Shown here one piece after another: positions 10,797-21,443 of a stretch of DNA of 64,000 bases. The stretch comes from Trichopria drosophilae (taxonomy: Eukaryota; Arthropoda; Insecta; Hymenoptera; Diapriidae). The notes below the pieces were generated by a model, which made no database searches, was not told the DNA's origin, and saw only the letters and a list, made by a program, of their open reading frames with translations. Position numbers and translations under genes: made by a program. Each line of letters opens with the position of its first letter. Positions within the stretch are counted from its first letter, which is position 1. The stretch lies in the NCBI GenBank assembly GCA_030407085.1, contig CM059585.1, forward strand, positions 66,141,501 through 66,205,500, in the 5' to 3' direction.

Positions 10797-10825
10797 CGTT
10801 TAGATCGAGCAACTTTTCATATTTC

Positions 10826-10900
10826 GGTCCGCCATCTTGGATCCGCCATTTTGATTTTTACAAATCTGACGTCAGATTCGAAATCAGCGACCCAAAAAAC
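10826..10900 (-). repeat. Dispersed module, copy d
   Basis: Reverse orientation: GGATCCGCCATTTTGA, ATCTGACGTCAGATTCG and AAATCAGCGACCC. It lies next to copy c and mirrors copies a and b across the centre of the MITE. Confidence 0.85.
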
Positions 10901-12299
10901 ATAAAATGCTATAGTTTCATGCAAATATATATAATTGTTCAATCAAAAATGAATTTTTTCTGAAATTATTGATATTTTTCCGTGGTTATTTATTTATAAT
11001 AATTAAAAATTAACGATAATTGATAATATGTAACTTTTTTTATGATTATATACATCTTATTAACATAATTAACTCAAAAACCCGATTGCTTAGATGAAAA
11101 CAGCCGAATAATTAATTAAAAACTGAGAGAAAATAGGTGGGATGCTGAGCATCCCACTATGCCGCAAAGGGTTAAACAAAATTGCAAAAATTTCTTTCTT
11201 CTTCAAATTTTCACAAAAGAATTTATGCAAAAAATTGCTGATGAAAATTGGTATGATACCGAAATAAATGAATTATATGCGCTGATTGGTGTACTAATTA
11301 TTCTTGGAATTCATAAAATGCCTAGAATAGAAAATTATGGGAGCGCCTATACTAATAAACGTTTGTTTTTTTCAAATTACTGGAGACGATACATATAAAT
11401 GATAACAATTCTATGCTTCCTCCGGACGATCCCAATTACGATAAACTACATAAAGTAAGGGCTTTTATAGAAAAACATGAATTATCAATCTGCCAAGGTA
11501 TACTCTTCGAAAACGGTGCCTGTGATGATTCTATGATGAGTCTATGATTCCATTCAAAGAACGGACATCCATGAAGCAGTACATGTCACATAAACCTATA
11601 AAACGGGGGTACAAAATGTGGAGTTTGGCTGATTCGAAGACGGGTTTTATGATTAAAACTGAATTGTAAATTGGCAAATCAATAAAATGTGATACAAAAG
11701 ATTCTTGGAGAACGTATAGTGTTGAATCTATTGATAGATACAATGGGACGGAGATGGTAGCTTTTGATAATTTTTTTACTTCTGTCGATCTTGTCGAAAA
11801 TCTTGCACAAAGAGAAATTTATTCCGTTGCAACAGTTCGGACAAATAGGAAAGGTTTGCCAGATATTATGAAACTGAAAGAAAAAATGCAAAGAGGAGAA
11901 CACAAGTACGAGACTAAAGGAAATTTTGCCGCTATCAATTGGATGGATACTAAGCCCGTTATATTGCTCACTTCATCTTTCAACCCTAAACATACTGTAG
12001 AAATCAAGAGAAAATTGAGAAATGGTCCGCAAATTTATTTACATTGTCCAACTAGCATTAAAGCTTATAATTAAATGACGTTATGGGTGATGTTGATCAA
12101 TTTGATCAATCACGAGAAAGATATATGATAGGTAGAAAATAAAAAAAAATGGTTGGCATGCAATTATGTATTACTACTATTGTGACATGGCTATCGTAAA
12201 TTCTTATATATTATATATATGCAACAGAGAAGACGTATCCGGGGATCAGTTATTATTCAGAGTCAATTTAGCGAAACAACCAGTAAATTCTTAGGATGG

Positions 12300-13080
12300 C
12301 AGGAAACGATTCATGACAGAAACATTACAACCTAATGCAAAGAAGCGAGTATGGGTTTAAATTCGCTATAACGCATGAAAAAAATTATTCACGAAAAAAA
12401 GTTTTGTTTTGATATTTTATATTTTTTCTTTGTTTCACAACAATGTCTTATAAAAAAATGAGAAATAACAAACGAACTTCAACCATCACGTAATGCTGTA
12501 CGTCAGTAGTTGCATGTTTTACAGAAACCAATGAAGTGTAAGGCATTTATAAATTTGACAAAGTGCAGCAATATTTTTCACAGACATTGGAGTGTCTGGC
12601 AAACGCATGGGAAAAATATGGCAAACGTCAGGTACAAGTACGGAATCTGAATATTAAGTTTTAACCCGTTTATTATTAATATTACTTTAACAAATTATTT
12701 AAAATACAGTTATATTAGTTATAACTTTCGCACTGGAACACGACACGGAGGCTGGTACGGCCGGCAGGTAACGAGTGGGCGTTTGTAAATAGGGTTGTAT
12801 TTCAAGAAAGATCGATTTCTCCTTTCTGGACGTAAAATATTGTATTCCATGGAATGAAAATGGTTCGTTTAAAATAGAAGGTTTTCCTAAAACATCGATT
12901 TAAAACATTAATTTTACAAAATATCAATGAAATAACCATTTTTGTTCACATTACACATACTCATTAAAACCCGTAAAGGCTTTAATTATCACTGGTCATA
13001 TTGTAATATGAGCCTATGTAACTAGGAAATCACTAAGGCTTTTAAATTCTGATTGAGCCTTTGGTAAAATAATTCCGGAG
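12300..13080. other. Unassigned AT-rich spacer
   Basis: No coding domain, inverted repeat or RNA gene was recognised. Confidence 0.45.
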
Positions 13081-13085
13081 GGATG

Positions 13086-13160
13086 TGTGGAGACATAGCT
13101 CAGATAATAAAGCATTCGATCGGCAATCGTAAGATCCCAGGATTGTACTCTGGTGTTTAT
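13086..13160 (+). repeat. tRNA-like sequence (SINE head or tRNA pseudogene)
   Basis: ACATAGCTCAGATAATA resembles a Pol III box A in the usual position. CCAG-GATTGTA-CTCTGG about 40 bp later has the stem-loop shape of a T-arm, but box B is degenerate. The acceptor arms pair poorly, so a functional tRNA is unlikely. Confidence 0.4.
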
Positions 13161-13169
13161 TGAATGTTC

Positions 13170-13620
13170 CCCCAAGTTTACCGTTATATTTTCTAAAATT
13201 TTCACACAGTTTCGGTTTCTCTATATTTTTCATACAATTAAAATCAATATTTAGTATTTTTAACATTTTCTATAAAAATGTCTATTAAAAAAATCCGCTG
13301 TTCAAGAATCCGATTGATTCCGAGACGAGCCGCTTGAAAAATATTTTCAACCATCATAAAAATGTTTAATTAAAGCAATTACCACCAATTACTATTACAC
13401 AGTATAATCAGCTTAAATTATTTAATGATATAACTTCGACCTGCATAAATTCCATTTATTAATATTAATTATTTCATCTCGATGACAAGTAAAACTACAT
13501 ACAAAGTACTTCATAAAATTTCTATCGTCTGTATCGGTATTACATCAATTGCAAATATGCATTATAATTCCAACAAGAACAAAAATCCGTTCGAGCAATT
13601 ACTAAATTAAAATTTACACA
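13170..13620. other. Unassigned AT-rich spacer
   Basis: No recognisable content. Confidence 0.45.
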
Positions 13621-13624
13621 GAAT

Positions 13625-13714
13625 AAACAAGAATCCGTTCGCAATGTTAGGCGACATTACCCTGGTGTTGAAGCGCGCTCATGCTACAAATGTGGTAAAT
13701 CGGTTTATGTGAAT
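13625..13714 (+). pseudogene. Possible gag zinc-knuckle scrap
   Basis: A short frame reads NKQESVRNVRRHYPGVEARS, then CYKCGKS, then a stop. A basic stretch leading to C-x2-C-G-K is typical of the nucleocapsid knuckle of LTR retrotransposons, but the histidine and last cysteine are absent. It lies 600 bp before the gypsy fragments and could be part of the same element. Confidence 0.3.
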
Positions 13715-14336
13715 TAATGAAATGAATTACATAAATTCCGACACAGAGGCTCTTTATTCGAGGTCGCAAATGGAGACCACGCCGTGTCGGCCACGTGCTT
13801 AAGTTGGTACTAAGAACTTTTATTTTTTGACTTTGACTATTTACAAACCATTGAAAAAGCCCTTTGACGATTTTTGATCGATTCGAATTTCCGAAATATT
13901 TTAATTTTCAGTCAATCTAATTGGAAATATTGGAGTATGGTTGGTTTCGACTAACCACGGTTTCGTCAAGCTACGCCGCTCTGGATCACATTCAAGGACA
14001 AAACGTCGTAGTTCATCGATGCCTCCTCAAGGAAAATAATTCATCTAGGTGAATTTAATTAACCGCAGCGACAGGATGCCGGCAAATTTGTTTGGATTTC
14101 AAGCAGCATCGTATTTGTACATTCTTCTCGGCGACCAACGCCATTTTATATAGTGACAGTTTATGCTAAACATCGTCTTTTTCATTTTCTTTCAAATATT
14201 CAATTATTAACAAGAGTGCTTTTTCTTTTGCGAACTTTTGCAAGTATTTTTCAAAAATTTTTACGACTTTGACGTGAAAAGTAAGATCAAGCTCGCATAC
14301 CGGAGTACGACGCTCAAATTCGCGAATTAACCGAAA

Positions 14337-15119
14337 TTGCAGCAGCTAATGCTAATGCACGAAACGTGGAGCCTGGTATCCTTTGCGGGTATCGAATTTT
14401 ATCGTGTTCTGAAAATCCCGTCAGTTTATCGTGATGAACTTATGGTTTTTGCAGGTAGAATCCACATTTCGTACATTGCGAATTACAAATCAAACGACGA
14501 TGGGATACTTCGTGATTTCGGCTCTCGAGATGGAAGGTGTCGTATGTTGTTGTGACAAAAACAGATAAAAGCAGTCTTTTTAACGATGTTAAAAACTGAG
14601 GACACATTATCTGGACGACTAAAAGGAAATATCGTGACAAACGGGAAACCATCTATCGCGTTGCATCATTTGAGAGGCCTTAATGACGTTAGATGTAGTG
14701 AAGCAATTTTGAGATCGATTTTTCTCGATCAGCTTCCTTCGCCTGAATTAGATCGTCGTTCTAAATTCAGTCTCTTTGCAGCTAAAGACACGCGCATTCC
14801 GACTTACGGTTTACGCACACTATGTTTTAAATAAAGCCCACGTCATATGTTCTGCTTGAAATTTATAATTGTGGATATTTCCTCTCCAGTGAGCCTAGTG
14901 AACCCGTCGTGCCAATTTTATCGTATTCTATCGCCATTTCCACAGCTAACTGGTTCTAAGTTAGAAGCACCAGCGACAGATAATGATATTTTGAATCTCA
15001 TTGTGATGACTGGTACTCCATTGGCTGAAAATCCTCGTCATCTTCCGCCCCAAAAACTTGCTGATGCTAAGGCCGAATTTAGACGTCCTCGTCGACGCAG
15101 CCATTTGCCGACCATCTGA
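14337..15119 (+). pseudogene. Gypsy element 1: gag-protease region, fused and decayed
   Basis: The frame at 14586-14834 contains LRGLNDVRCSEAILRSIF followed by LDQLP, the LR-L...LRS-x-FL-x-QLP block of insect gypsy capsids. A few codons later comes LFAAKDTRIPTYG, which corresponds to the region around the retropepsin substrate of the same elements. The part between, including nucleocapsid and the catalytic DSG/DTG, is missing. The next frame (14847-15119) reads FIIVDISSPV and later PPQKLADAKAEF, the linker that precedes gypsy RT. This is an internally deleted Ty3/gypsy polyprotein with several frame breaks. Confidence 0.65.
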
Positions 15120-15144
15120 CAGTCCCTGAGTTAGTCCCATTCAT

Positions 15145-15392
15145 ATGGTCCGTAAAAAGGACGTGTCCTGGCGCATTTGCGGCGACTTCAGGCGACTCAA
15201 TGCGATGACGATACAAATACCCTATACCGCTTATTCACGTTTTTTTGGCGATCTAAACGAAAAGAACATGTTTATTAAACTCGACCTGCAGTGTGCTTAC
15301 CATCAAATTTGCATAGCCCATGAAGATATTCCAAAAACGGAGGTTAATACCCGTACGACCATACTCGAATCTTCTGTGAGATTTCAGTAGAA
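15145..15392 (+). pseudogene. Gypsy element 1: RT fragment
   Basis: The translation has SWRICGDFRRLNAMT, then FFGDLNEKNMFIKLDLQCAY with HQI following. These are the WR-x-C-x-DFR-x-LN and F-x-KLDL-x-AYHQI blocks at the start of Ty3/gypsy RT, including the first catalytic aspartate. The sequence stops at about 15,392, before the YxDD box. It is joined directly to integrase, so most of RT and all of RNase H are deleted. Confidence 0.8.
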
Positions 15393-15800
15393 TACCGCCG
15401 GATTAATTTTCCAACATTACGTATGGCCTAATATGCATAAGGAGATCACGGCGAAATGCAAATATTGCATTTCATGTCAGAAAGCTAAAATTTCTCGCCA
15501 CATCAAATTATCTCCTGCTCAATATACAGCACCCGATGGTAAATTCGATCTTGTGCATTTAGACCTAATTCGTCTCCTTCCTAAGAATCAGACATTTCGG
15601 TACTGCTTTACCATGATAGACCGGTTTGCACGGTGGGTAGAAGCGATTCCTCAAAAGAAATCACGGTTCCAGTAGTGACTCGCGCTTACGTGGAGAACTG
15701 GGTATCTCATTACGGTGCACCTCACATAGTATCTACGGAACAAGGTTCTCAATTCGAAGGGACAATGTTTACTATGCATGCTTAATGAAGATATTGTGTA
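15393..15800 (+). pseudogene. Gypsy element 1: integrase fragment
   Basis: It begins with QHYVWPNMHKEI and CKYCISCQKAK, the C-terminal part of the HHCC zinc-binding domain. The catalytic core follows: DLVHLDLIRLLP carries the first catalytic aspartate, FTMIDRFARWVEAIP is the next block, and VSTEQGSQFEG is the second block. The family has D-x-GSQF in that second block; here the aspartate position is glutamate. A stop at about 15,675 splits the core. The third acidic residue lies in badly degraded sequence near 15,820. Confidence 0.8.
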
Positions 15801-16100
15801 CCGTCCAGCCTCAAACGGTTTAATAGAGCGCTGTCATCGGTCGTTAAAGTCGATAATAATGTGCCACAACGCACCGGATTAGACAAAAATCCTTCCGGCT
15901 GTATTCTTACGTTTGAGGACTCATACGAGAACTGATATGGTTTTCGTCAGACATTTTAAATATGGTCAAGTAGATCCAGAAAGAAAAAAACATGTTTATT
16001 TTTGCGTTAAACATATAGACCACTAGGCTGACTAATATAAATCTGAAACTGCGTAAAAAATGTTCTTCTTTTTCGTGTTAAAAAAATTCTTTTTCGAATT

Positions 16101-16560
16101 CTCGAGGGAGGTGTATTATGGACGAGTTTACCGCCTTGTATCGGTTAGGTTACGTGGGACCGTTCCCCACTAGTCATCTATGTAGTGCGTAGAGTTAGTG
16201 GCTGCCGAGCAGGCTAGAAGACGGAAATCTCTCCAAAGATTACAATCAAGATTTTACCTAAACGCGGTGTCCAGTTATTTACTCCTCCCGAATATCTCTC
16301 GCAGTGTGACCGAACTAGTGATGGGGTCTTCTATCTATCGACATCCCCACAAATTTGGGACCGCTGTCGACTTCCATTGGGAGTTGTCTGAACCGTCAGC
16401 GTCTTTTCAGCGGTCGGTACATCCTGGCTGTTATCTCGGATAAAGATGAGATAATCCCCACGATATGCTCGCCACGGCAAAGACCGACGAATTTGCTGGT
16501 AGAACCGAGATTGTGGTAGGGGGTTTGGCTCTAGGTAGGTCTAGTCTTAAAGGCTATCCA
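16101..16560 (+). other. Candidate polypurine tract and 3' LTR of gypsy 1
   Basis: CTCGAGGGAGG is a polypurine-tract-like run, followed at 16112 by TGTATTATGG, a plausible LTR start with TG. The segment is richer in GC than its flanks. No second LTR was found upstream to confirm it, and the right end is a guess. Confidence 0.3.
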
Positions 16561-16599
16561 TGTGCCATCTTTGTGTTGTCTTGTGTTGAAACAACCTTT

Positions 16600-17880
16600 A
16601 CACCCGAGAGCCGGCCCGCGAATAAACATATTGGTCATTAAAGCGGGGAAAATCTTTGTCCTCCTAAACGATATATGTAAGAAGCATTCGAAACAACGGA
16701 TTCATGCATGGAGAATTAATAATCCAAATTTCAAATCGTCTTCCTCAAGTTCTACAATATGATTTATGTTATCAAAATTCGAAATTATTTCAAGATAAAA
16801 GAAAAAGCTTTGAGCAGATTTACAGTCCATAAGTCTGTTGCATACTTTTGGATTAATCATAGTGTTCATGGATGGATCACAAAAGAAAAAAGTTTGCAGA
16901 ATCGTGAGGGGAGAGGTGCGTGTGAGGAATTTAGGCAATTTGAATGCAGAAAAAACGGTAACCAAAATGCGTTCAAACACTTTCTATTTTTCCTTTCACT
17001 ACACTATACGAAATAATATTGTTTCGGGTTCGCCCATTTAAAAACTGGCATATATGCTTTCGCGGTATAGAGTTAATATAGCGTACGCCGAGATACCCGA
17101 AAAAAACGAAAAAGAACGTGGATATCTTTGAATGCCTTAAAATGTGGGCCGAAAAGAATAAATATTGTTCTGCTATTATCAACGGTGATTGCGCAACTGA
17201 CTTCCCGTCGATTCAATTGGGGGGGGGGGGGGGAGAGGCGCATACGCGGTAGTAAAGTGGGGGGAATAGCTGTGCTGTGGTTTCACACTAGGATATCAAC
17301 GTATTATTCCGAATTAAAATAATTGCGCGAACATTTGAATACATAACGGAACACATAGATAAGCTCAACTAAAAGTTAATTGGGATTATTTTTCTGACAT
17401 ATGAGTTCGCGAGTTCTCAAGTTCGTCTGTTTACTTCTATATGTCGCATCTTTCGTTATTTGATTGCTAATCTTATCGAATTGTATTTTAATAGGCCTGC
17501 AGAATCTAGACGAATATGGTCTTCTGTTTTTCTAAACAATTGTTCTCTTATCTATTTATGGGTTTTTGTAAATGAATTGCAATGACACGAAAACGGTTAA
17601 AAAAGGTTTTCATCTGTTTTATCCAATTCCAACTCTTGTTTATAAATGCTATTCCCAGAATTGCCGTCCGAACTTAATATGTCGAATAGAGTCAAGTTTT
17701 GTAATTGTTTCTCAGATAAACGGTCAATAACGTCAATTTGACGTTTGATGGTACAATCAACAGGTACAAATACACAGGGCCTATACCTTTATATATGTGC
17801 AATCCTTAGTCGCTATAAATTATTCCACGAGTTATCGTTCTTCGCGAGCTTTGTTCAAGTGTTCAACTGACCGAAACAGC
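16600..17880. other. Unassigned DNA with a poly-G run
   Basis: No coding domains. A run of about 15 G residues at 17220-17234 is the only notable feature. Confidence 0.4.
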
Positions 17881-17929
17881 ATTGACGATTGAGCCACGGA
17901 CTCATTACGAAGCTGCTGATAAGTTTTTA

Positions 17930-18520
17930 TATAAAATATTTTTTAAGGTTAAGGTTATTTCCGTAGTAACTTTTGGCGCTGGATCCAATGGTGACCTCGG
18001 GTTTGACCTTGTCAATGATCTTCAAAGTTATTTCAAGGTTATCTTCGTTTTTTTAAATGGCAATACCCTTTTGCGAACTCGGCAATCGACAGAGCGGAAA
18101 ATTTTACATCAAATTTGTCTTATGAAAAAATTGCCTATGCGACCTTGGAAAGGTAAAAAATGAAGGTTAAATGTCTAAAACACGATCTGACGTATTTTTT
18201 CTAAAAAGACGTGTTTTTCAGGGTAACATAATATTGCTTCAGAAAAGTCAATAAATTATAAAAATGTTGATCATATTGACTGGCCGAACTTGCTGTCAAT
18301 TTTCAAGGGTGTTTGAAGGTCATAAATCATTTTTTTATTGGTCAACCCTATTATATACAGCACAACCTGTTTTTTGACATTGGGCTCTTAAATAATGGCA
18401 CTTTTTTGTATGAGCATGGGGATTTTTGCTTTCTCGACCTGACCTTTCGAAGGTCATATCAGGGCCAAAAGCACCTTCATTTTACTTTTAGCGTTACAAG
18501 GAAACAACGACGTGGACGTG
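17930..18520. repeat. AAGGTCA/AAGGTTA-rich repetitive segment
   Basis: Repeated AAGGTTAAGGTTA, TTTGACCTTGTC, TTCAAGGTTATC, TGAAGGTCATAA and GACCTTTCGAAGGTCAT occur in both orientations. The same vocabulary fills the TIR element at 20.7-21.4 kb. It is probably an older, end-eroded member of that family. Confidence 0.45.
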
Positions 18521-18717
18521 GTAAGTTCTGTTCCCTTTTGGATGCTCAATTATCGTGAGTCCCCTGGCGTCAGCCATCAATCACCCTTATCATATTTTAA
18601 TCATACCTAAAACAAACCGCACTCTTTTTCTAAAAAAAAAGTCCTGACCGCATACGTAACCGATCGATTTCCATAGCCCACTGACTCTAAAACTACAAAC
18701 TTTCACCTGGAAGACTT

Positions 18718-18781
18718 AAAGTTAAGGTAAGTTAGAGTAAGTTAAATTAAGTTAAATTAAGTTAGGGCAAATTAGAGTAAC

Positions 18782-18876
<95 letters not shown>
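18718..18876. repeat. GTTA-rich array followed by long GA microsatellite
   Basis: Short units of the type TAAGTTA repeat at about 18718-18775. About 92 bp of pure GA dinucleotide repeat follow at 18785-18876. Confidence 0.95.
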
Positions 18877-18878
<2 letters not shown>

Positions 18879-18879
18879 A

Positions 18880-19840
18880 GTCCCGTTACAGTAGGAAGTG
18901 AGGAATCCACAATGATTTGTTTATGACGGGAGGGGATTACATTTTGAATCGAAGCTGTAAAGTGCGGATGGAGGCATACTCGCTGCTCTACTACCATCGG
19001 AATTAGTCGCACTAGTAGCTTCACCACAGCAGATAGGTGCTTCCACGTGGTACACAGACCGAGGAGCCCCAGTGCAGGGAAATGAACATTCTGCCTCCTC
19101 GGCAGAGATAATGGTGAGTAAACCATGAATCAATTCGTGCAACATTCTGTGAATATTTAGTACTCACCATTTCTTTTCGACTTCACCGATCTACGCCATT
19201 CACCGAGCAATTGGGCCTAAGCATTATTGGCGTCTGGCGTCAATAATTATCAACCATGATGCATTAACTGTGTTTCAAGCATCTCTCCATGGATAATTGT
19301 GGTTGGCTATTCGGAGTCGGACATTATTAAAATCTACGAGCATTGAGAGGCAGTCCATGTGAAAATCGTTCCGTCGCACTCTAAATGCAGCTACGTCGAT
19401 ATCGCGTATCATTTCCCGACTCGAAGCGCATTAATTTAGATGTTTGCGTATTTTTGTTTATATGCGACTCTTAATCGGGAATTTAATGAAACCCAGTTTA
19501 AATGGTATATATATATATTACATTTGATGTCCTAGTCATTTTTGCGCTGTGTTAATTTATAATATTTTTTTCATCGATGCAATAAGCAAAAAAAGTTTAG
19601 CAAAATAATTAGTGATAACTCTATAAAAGTTTATTTTTCTTGGATATATGTTTTTGGCTCATGTTCGTCTATCGAGTAAATTTTGTTTTTAATTGGTACG
19701 AACGAATTTGGTCTTAATTATTTTCTATGCAATTTTATAGTTCATCGAAAATATAAACGGGCTAAACAAGAAATCGTTACACAAGACCCAGTAAACTATC
19801 ATGCAGAAATAATTTGAACGAAGATCGTGGCTAATAGGAG
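18880..19840. other. Unassigned spacer
   Basis: No domain recognised. A short AT microsatellite (TATATATATATA) sits near 19,510. Confidence 0.4.
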
Positions 19841-19849
19841 AAACTTTTG

Positions 19850-20690
19850 GTAGTTATTGCCACGATAAACTTATTATGGGTAATCGTGTTCCTGCGGATG
19901 ATGTGAAAATTCTCGATTATTTAATTGATGGAATTCCGGATATGCAAGTAAAGAATCAAGGAATAATGCAGCAAAAATAAATTTCGCCTAACGATCAAAT
20001 ACGGGTAAAACAGATTTTAAAAGACTAATTTTTAAATGTCAGCCGTCCCGAAAAGCCAAAAATATAATCAAAGCTGATGATTAGGTTAAATGATCCGAAG
20101 CCACTTTACTATTGCCTACGTAGGTTGTCATTCGTAGAAAAACAAACGGTAAGGAGAATTATTGACGATTTATTAGGAAAAGGAATTATTAGGCCAAGCG
20201 AATCAGAATTCGCGCACCGACTGTATTGATTCGAACAAAAAAAATGACGAGACCCGAATGTGCGTCGATTATCGTACGTTAAATAAATCTATTATACGCG
20301 AAAATTTCTTTCTGCCAGTGATCGAGGATCAATTGGAGATTTTGAGTGACAAACGATTTTTTACAATTTTAGATTTACGAGACGATTAAAAAATGTTCAA
20401 AGTTTTTTAGGTTTATGTGCGTATTTAAGAAAATTTATCAAAGACTTTTTGATAACAGCCAAACCAATGTATGGTTTACTTCGGAAATACTTAATATTCA
20501 AGTTCGGTGCAAAAGGATTGCAAGCATTTGAGATATCGACGGGTAAATTAGTTGAAGTGCCTATTTTAGCAATTTATGATCCTAACGACGAGACAGAATT
20601 GTACTGTGATGCGAGATCCTCGGGATTTGGGGCAATTCTCATGTCACGAAAATTTCTGAAGTCCATCTTGTAATGTATTGTTCTAAACGT
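19850..20690 (+). pseudogene. Gypsy element 2: gag, RT and RNase H fragments
   Basis: Reading across frames, 19,870-19,980 encodes VPADDVKILDYLIDGIPD, a gag-like block. Then 20,100-20,220 gives RRLSFVEKQTVRRIIDDLLG with GIIRPSESEFA, the segment before gypsy RT. After the block that gives LDLRD, about 500 bp that should hold the YxDD box are absent, and the text resumes with VQSFLGLCAYLRKFIKDF, the RT-RNase H connection. ILAIYDPNDETELYCDARSS with GFGAILM is the start of RNase H, with its first aspartate context YCDA. The gene is then interrupted by a TIR element at 20,747. It is dead, with multiple stops. Confidence 0.8.
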
Positions 20691-20746
20691 ACTTCAAATG
20701 TCGAAAGCAAATATCATGTTTCGAACTCGAAACTCTCGCAATTATA

Positions 20747-21443
20747 CAGGGTTGTCCAAAAGTATGGAAACGCCTAAATATCGCAGCGGAAGTGCATTTT
20801 AGGGGAAAATGTTTCAGACAAGTTTAAGGATTTTTCCCTGGCTATTTAACGGTATCATTGAATTTGACCTTGAAGGTTATCGAGGTCAAGTTTATTTTTC
20901 TAATTGGAAACCTCTGTGACCTCACTGGAGAAATACACAATATCATATTCGGATGTAAAATTTTATGCTCTTTCCAAATCCGTGAGAAAAAATACGGTTT
21001 TCCATTTAAAAAACAAACTTGACCTTGAAATAACCTTCAAGGTCTTATTCAAGGTTAAATTCAATATCGCCATTAAATAGCCAGGGGAAAATTCTTCAAC
21101 TTTTGTTTGAAACGTTTTCCCAAAAAATGCATTCCTTCTGAGTTAATTCGCAGTTCCGGAAGTTTTAATTTTGACCTTGGAATGACCTTGCCGGAAATAT
21201 CGACCATATCATATTCGGACGTAAAATTTTGTACTCTTTCCGAATCCATGAAAAAAATAGGGGTTGTCATTTGAAAAAATAAACTTGACCTTGGAATAAC
21301 CTTCAAGGTAATGTTCAAGGTCAAATTCAATGGTACCGTTAAATAGCCATGGAAAAATCCTTAAACTGTTGTTAAATATTTGCCTCGAAAATGCATTCCC
21401 GCTGATGCCTATTTAGGCGTTTCCATATTTTTGGATCATCCTG
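20747..21443. mobile_element. TIR element rich in TGACCTTGA, nested in gypsy 2
   Basis: The left end starts CAGGGTTGTCCAAAAGTATG and the right end, read inward, starts CAGGATGATCCAAAAATATG. Complementarity continues for about 120 bp, including GGAAACGCCTAAATA, TTTAAGGATTTTTCC and TGGCTATTTAACGGTA. It splits the gypsy 2 RNase H: the residues before and after the element are consecutive parts of that domain. The body has at least six TGACCTTG or CAAGGTCA motifs. It has no coding capacity. Flanks do not give a clean target duplication. Confidence 0.85.

Larger units (their letters stand above)
10349..11171. mobile_element. piggyBac-type MITE nested in the piggyBac gene
   Basis: The element is bounded by perfect 14-bp inverted repeats, CCCTTTGCGGCATA on the left and TATGCCGCAAAGGG on the right. 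It is flanked on both sides by TTAA (10345-10348 and 11172-11175), the diagnostic target duplication of piggyBac elements. A 21-bp internal palindrome (GTGGGATGCT-GAGCATCCCAC) lies just inside the right end; piggyBac elements often carry such subterminal inverted repeats. The body contains four copies of the dispersed module, two in each orientation, giving a large fold-back. It encodes no protein and must have relied on a transposase in trans. Confidence 0.9.
10097..12275 (+). pseudogene. piggyBac transposase pseudogene
   Basis: This encodes a piggyBac-family DDD transposase (cut-and-paste at TTAA). It opens with ATG at 10097 and an acidic N-terminus (DPENSDIDEDSDYEEESDES), as is usual for the family. 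Frameshifts and an 823-bp insertion follow. Downstream blocks are ENWYDTEINELYALIG and IKRGYKMW. The catalytic aspartates can be located: first in DESM at about 11,534, second in AFDNFFTS at about 11,765, third in MGDVDQFDQ at about 12,085. The C-terminal KWW-x-AIMYYYCD and IVNSYILY blocks are readable across frames to about 12,275. All three aspartate codons survive, but the frame is broken at least six times. Terminal repeats of this copy were not found. Confidence 0.85.

Noticed and set aside
13086..13160. Functional tRNA gene
   Set aside because: Box A is fair, but box B is degenerate and the acceptor arms do not pair.
18752..19126. 124-codon minus-strand frame
   Set aside because: Most of it is a Leu-Ser repeat encoded by the GA microsatellite.
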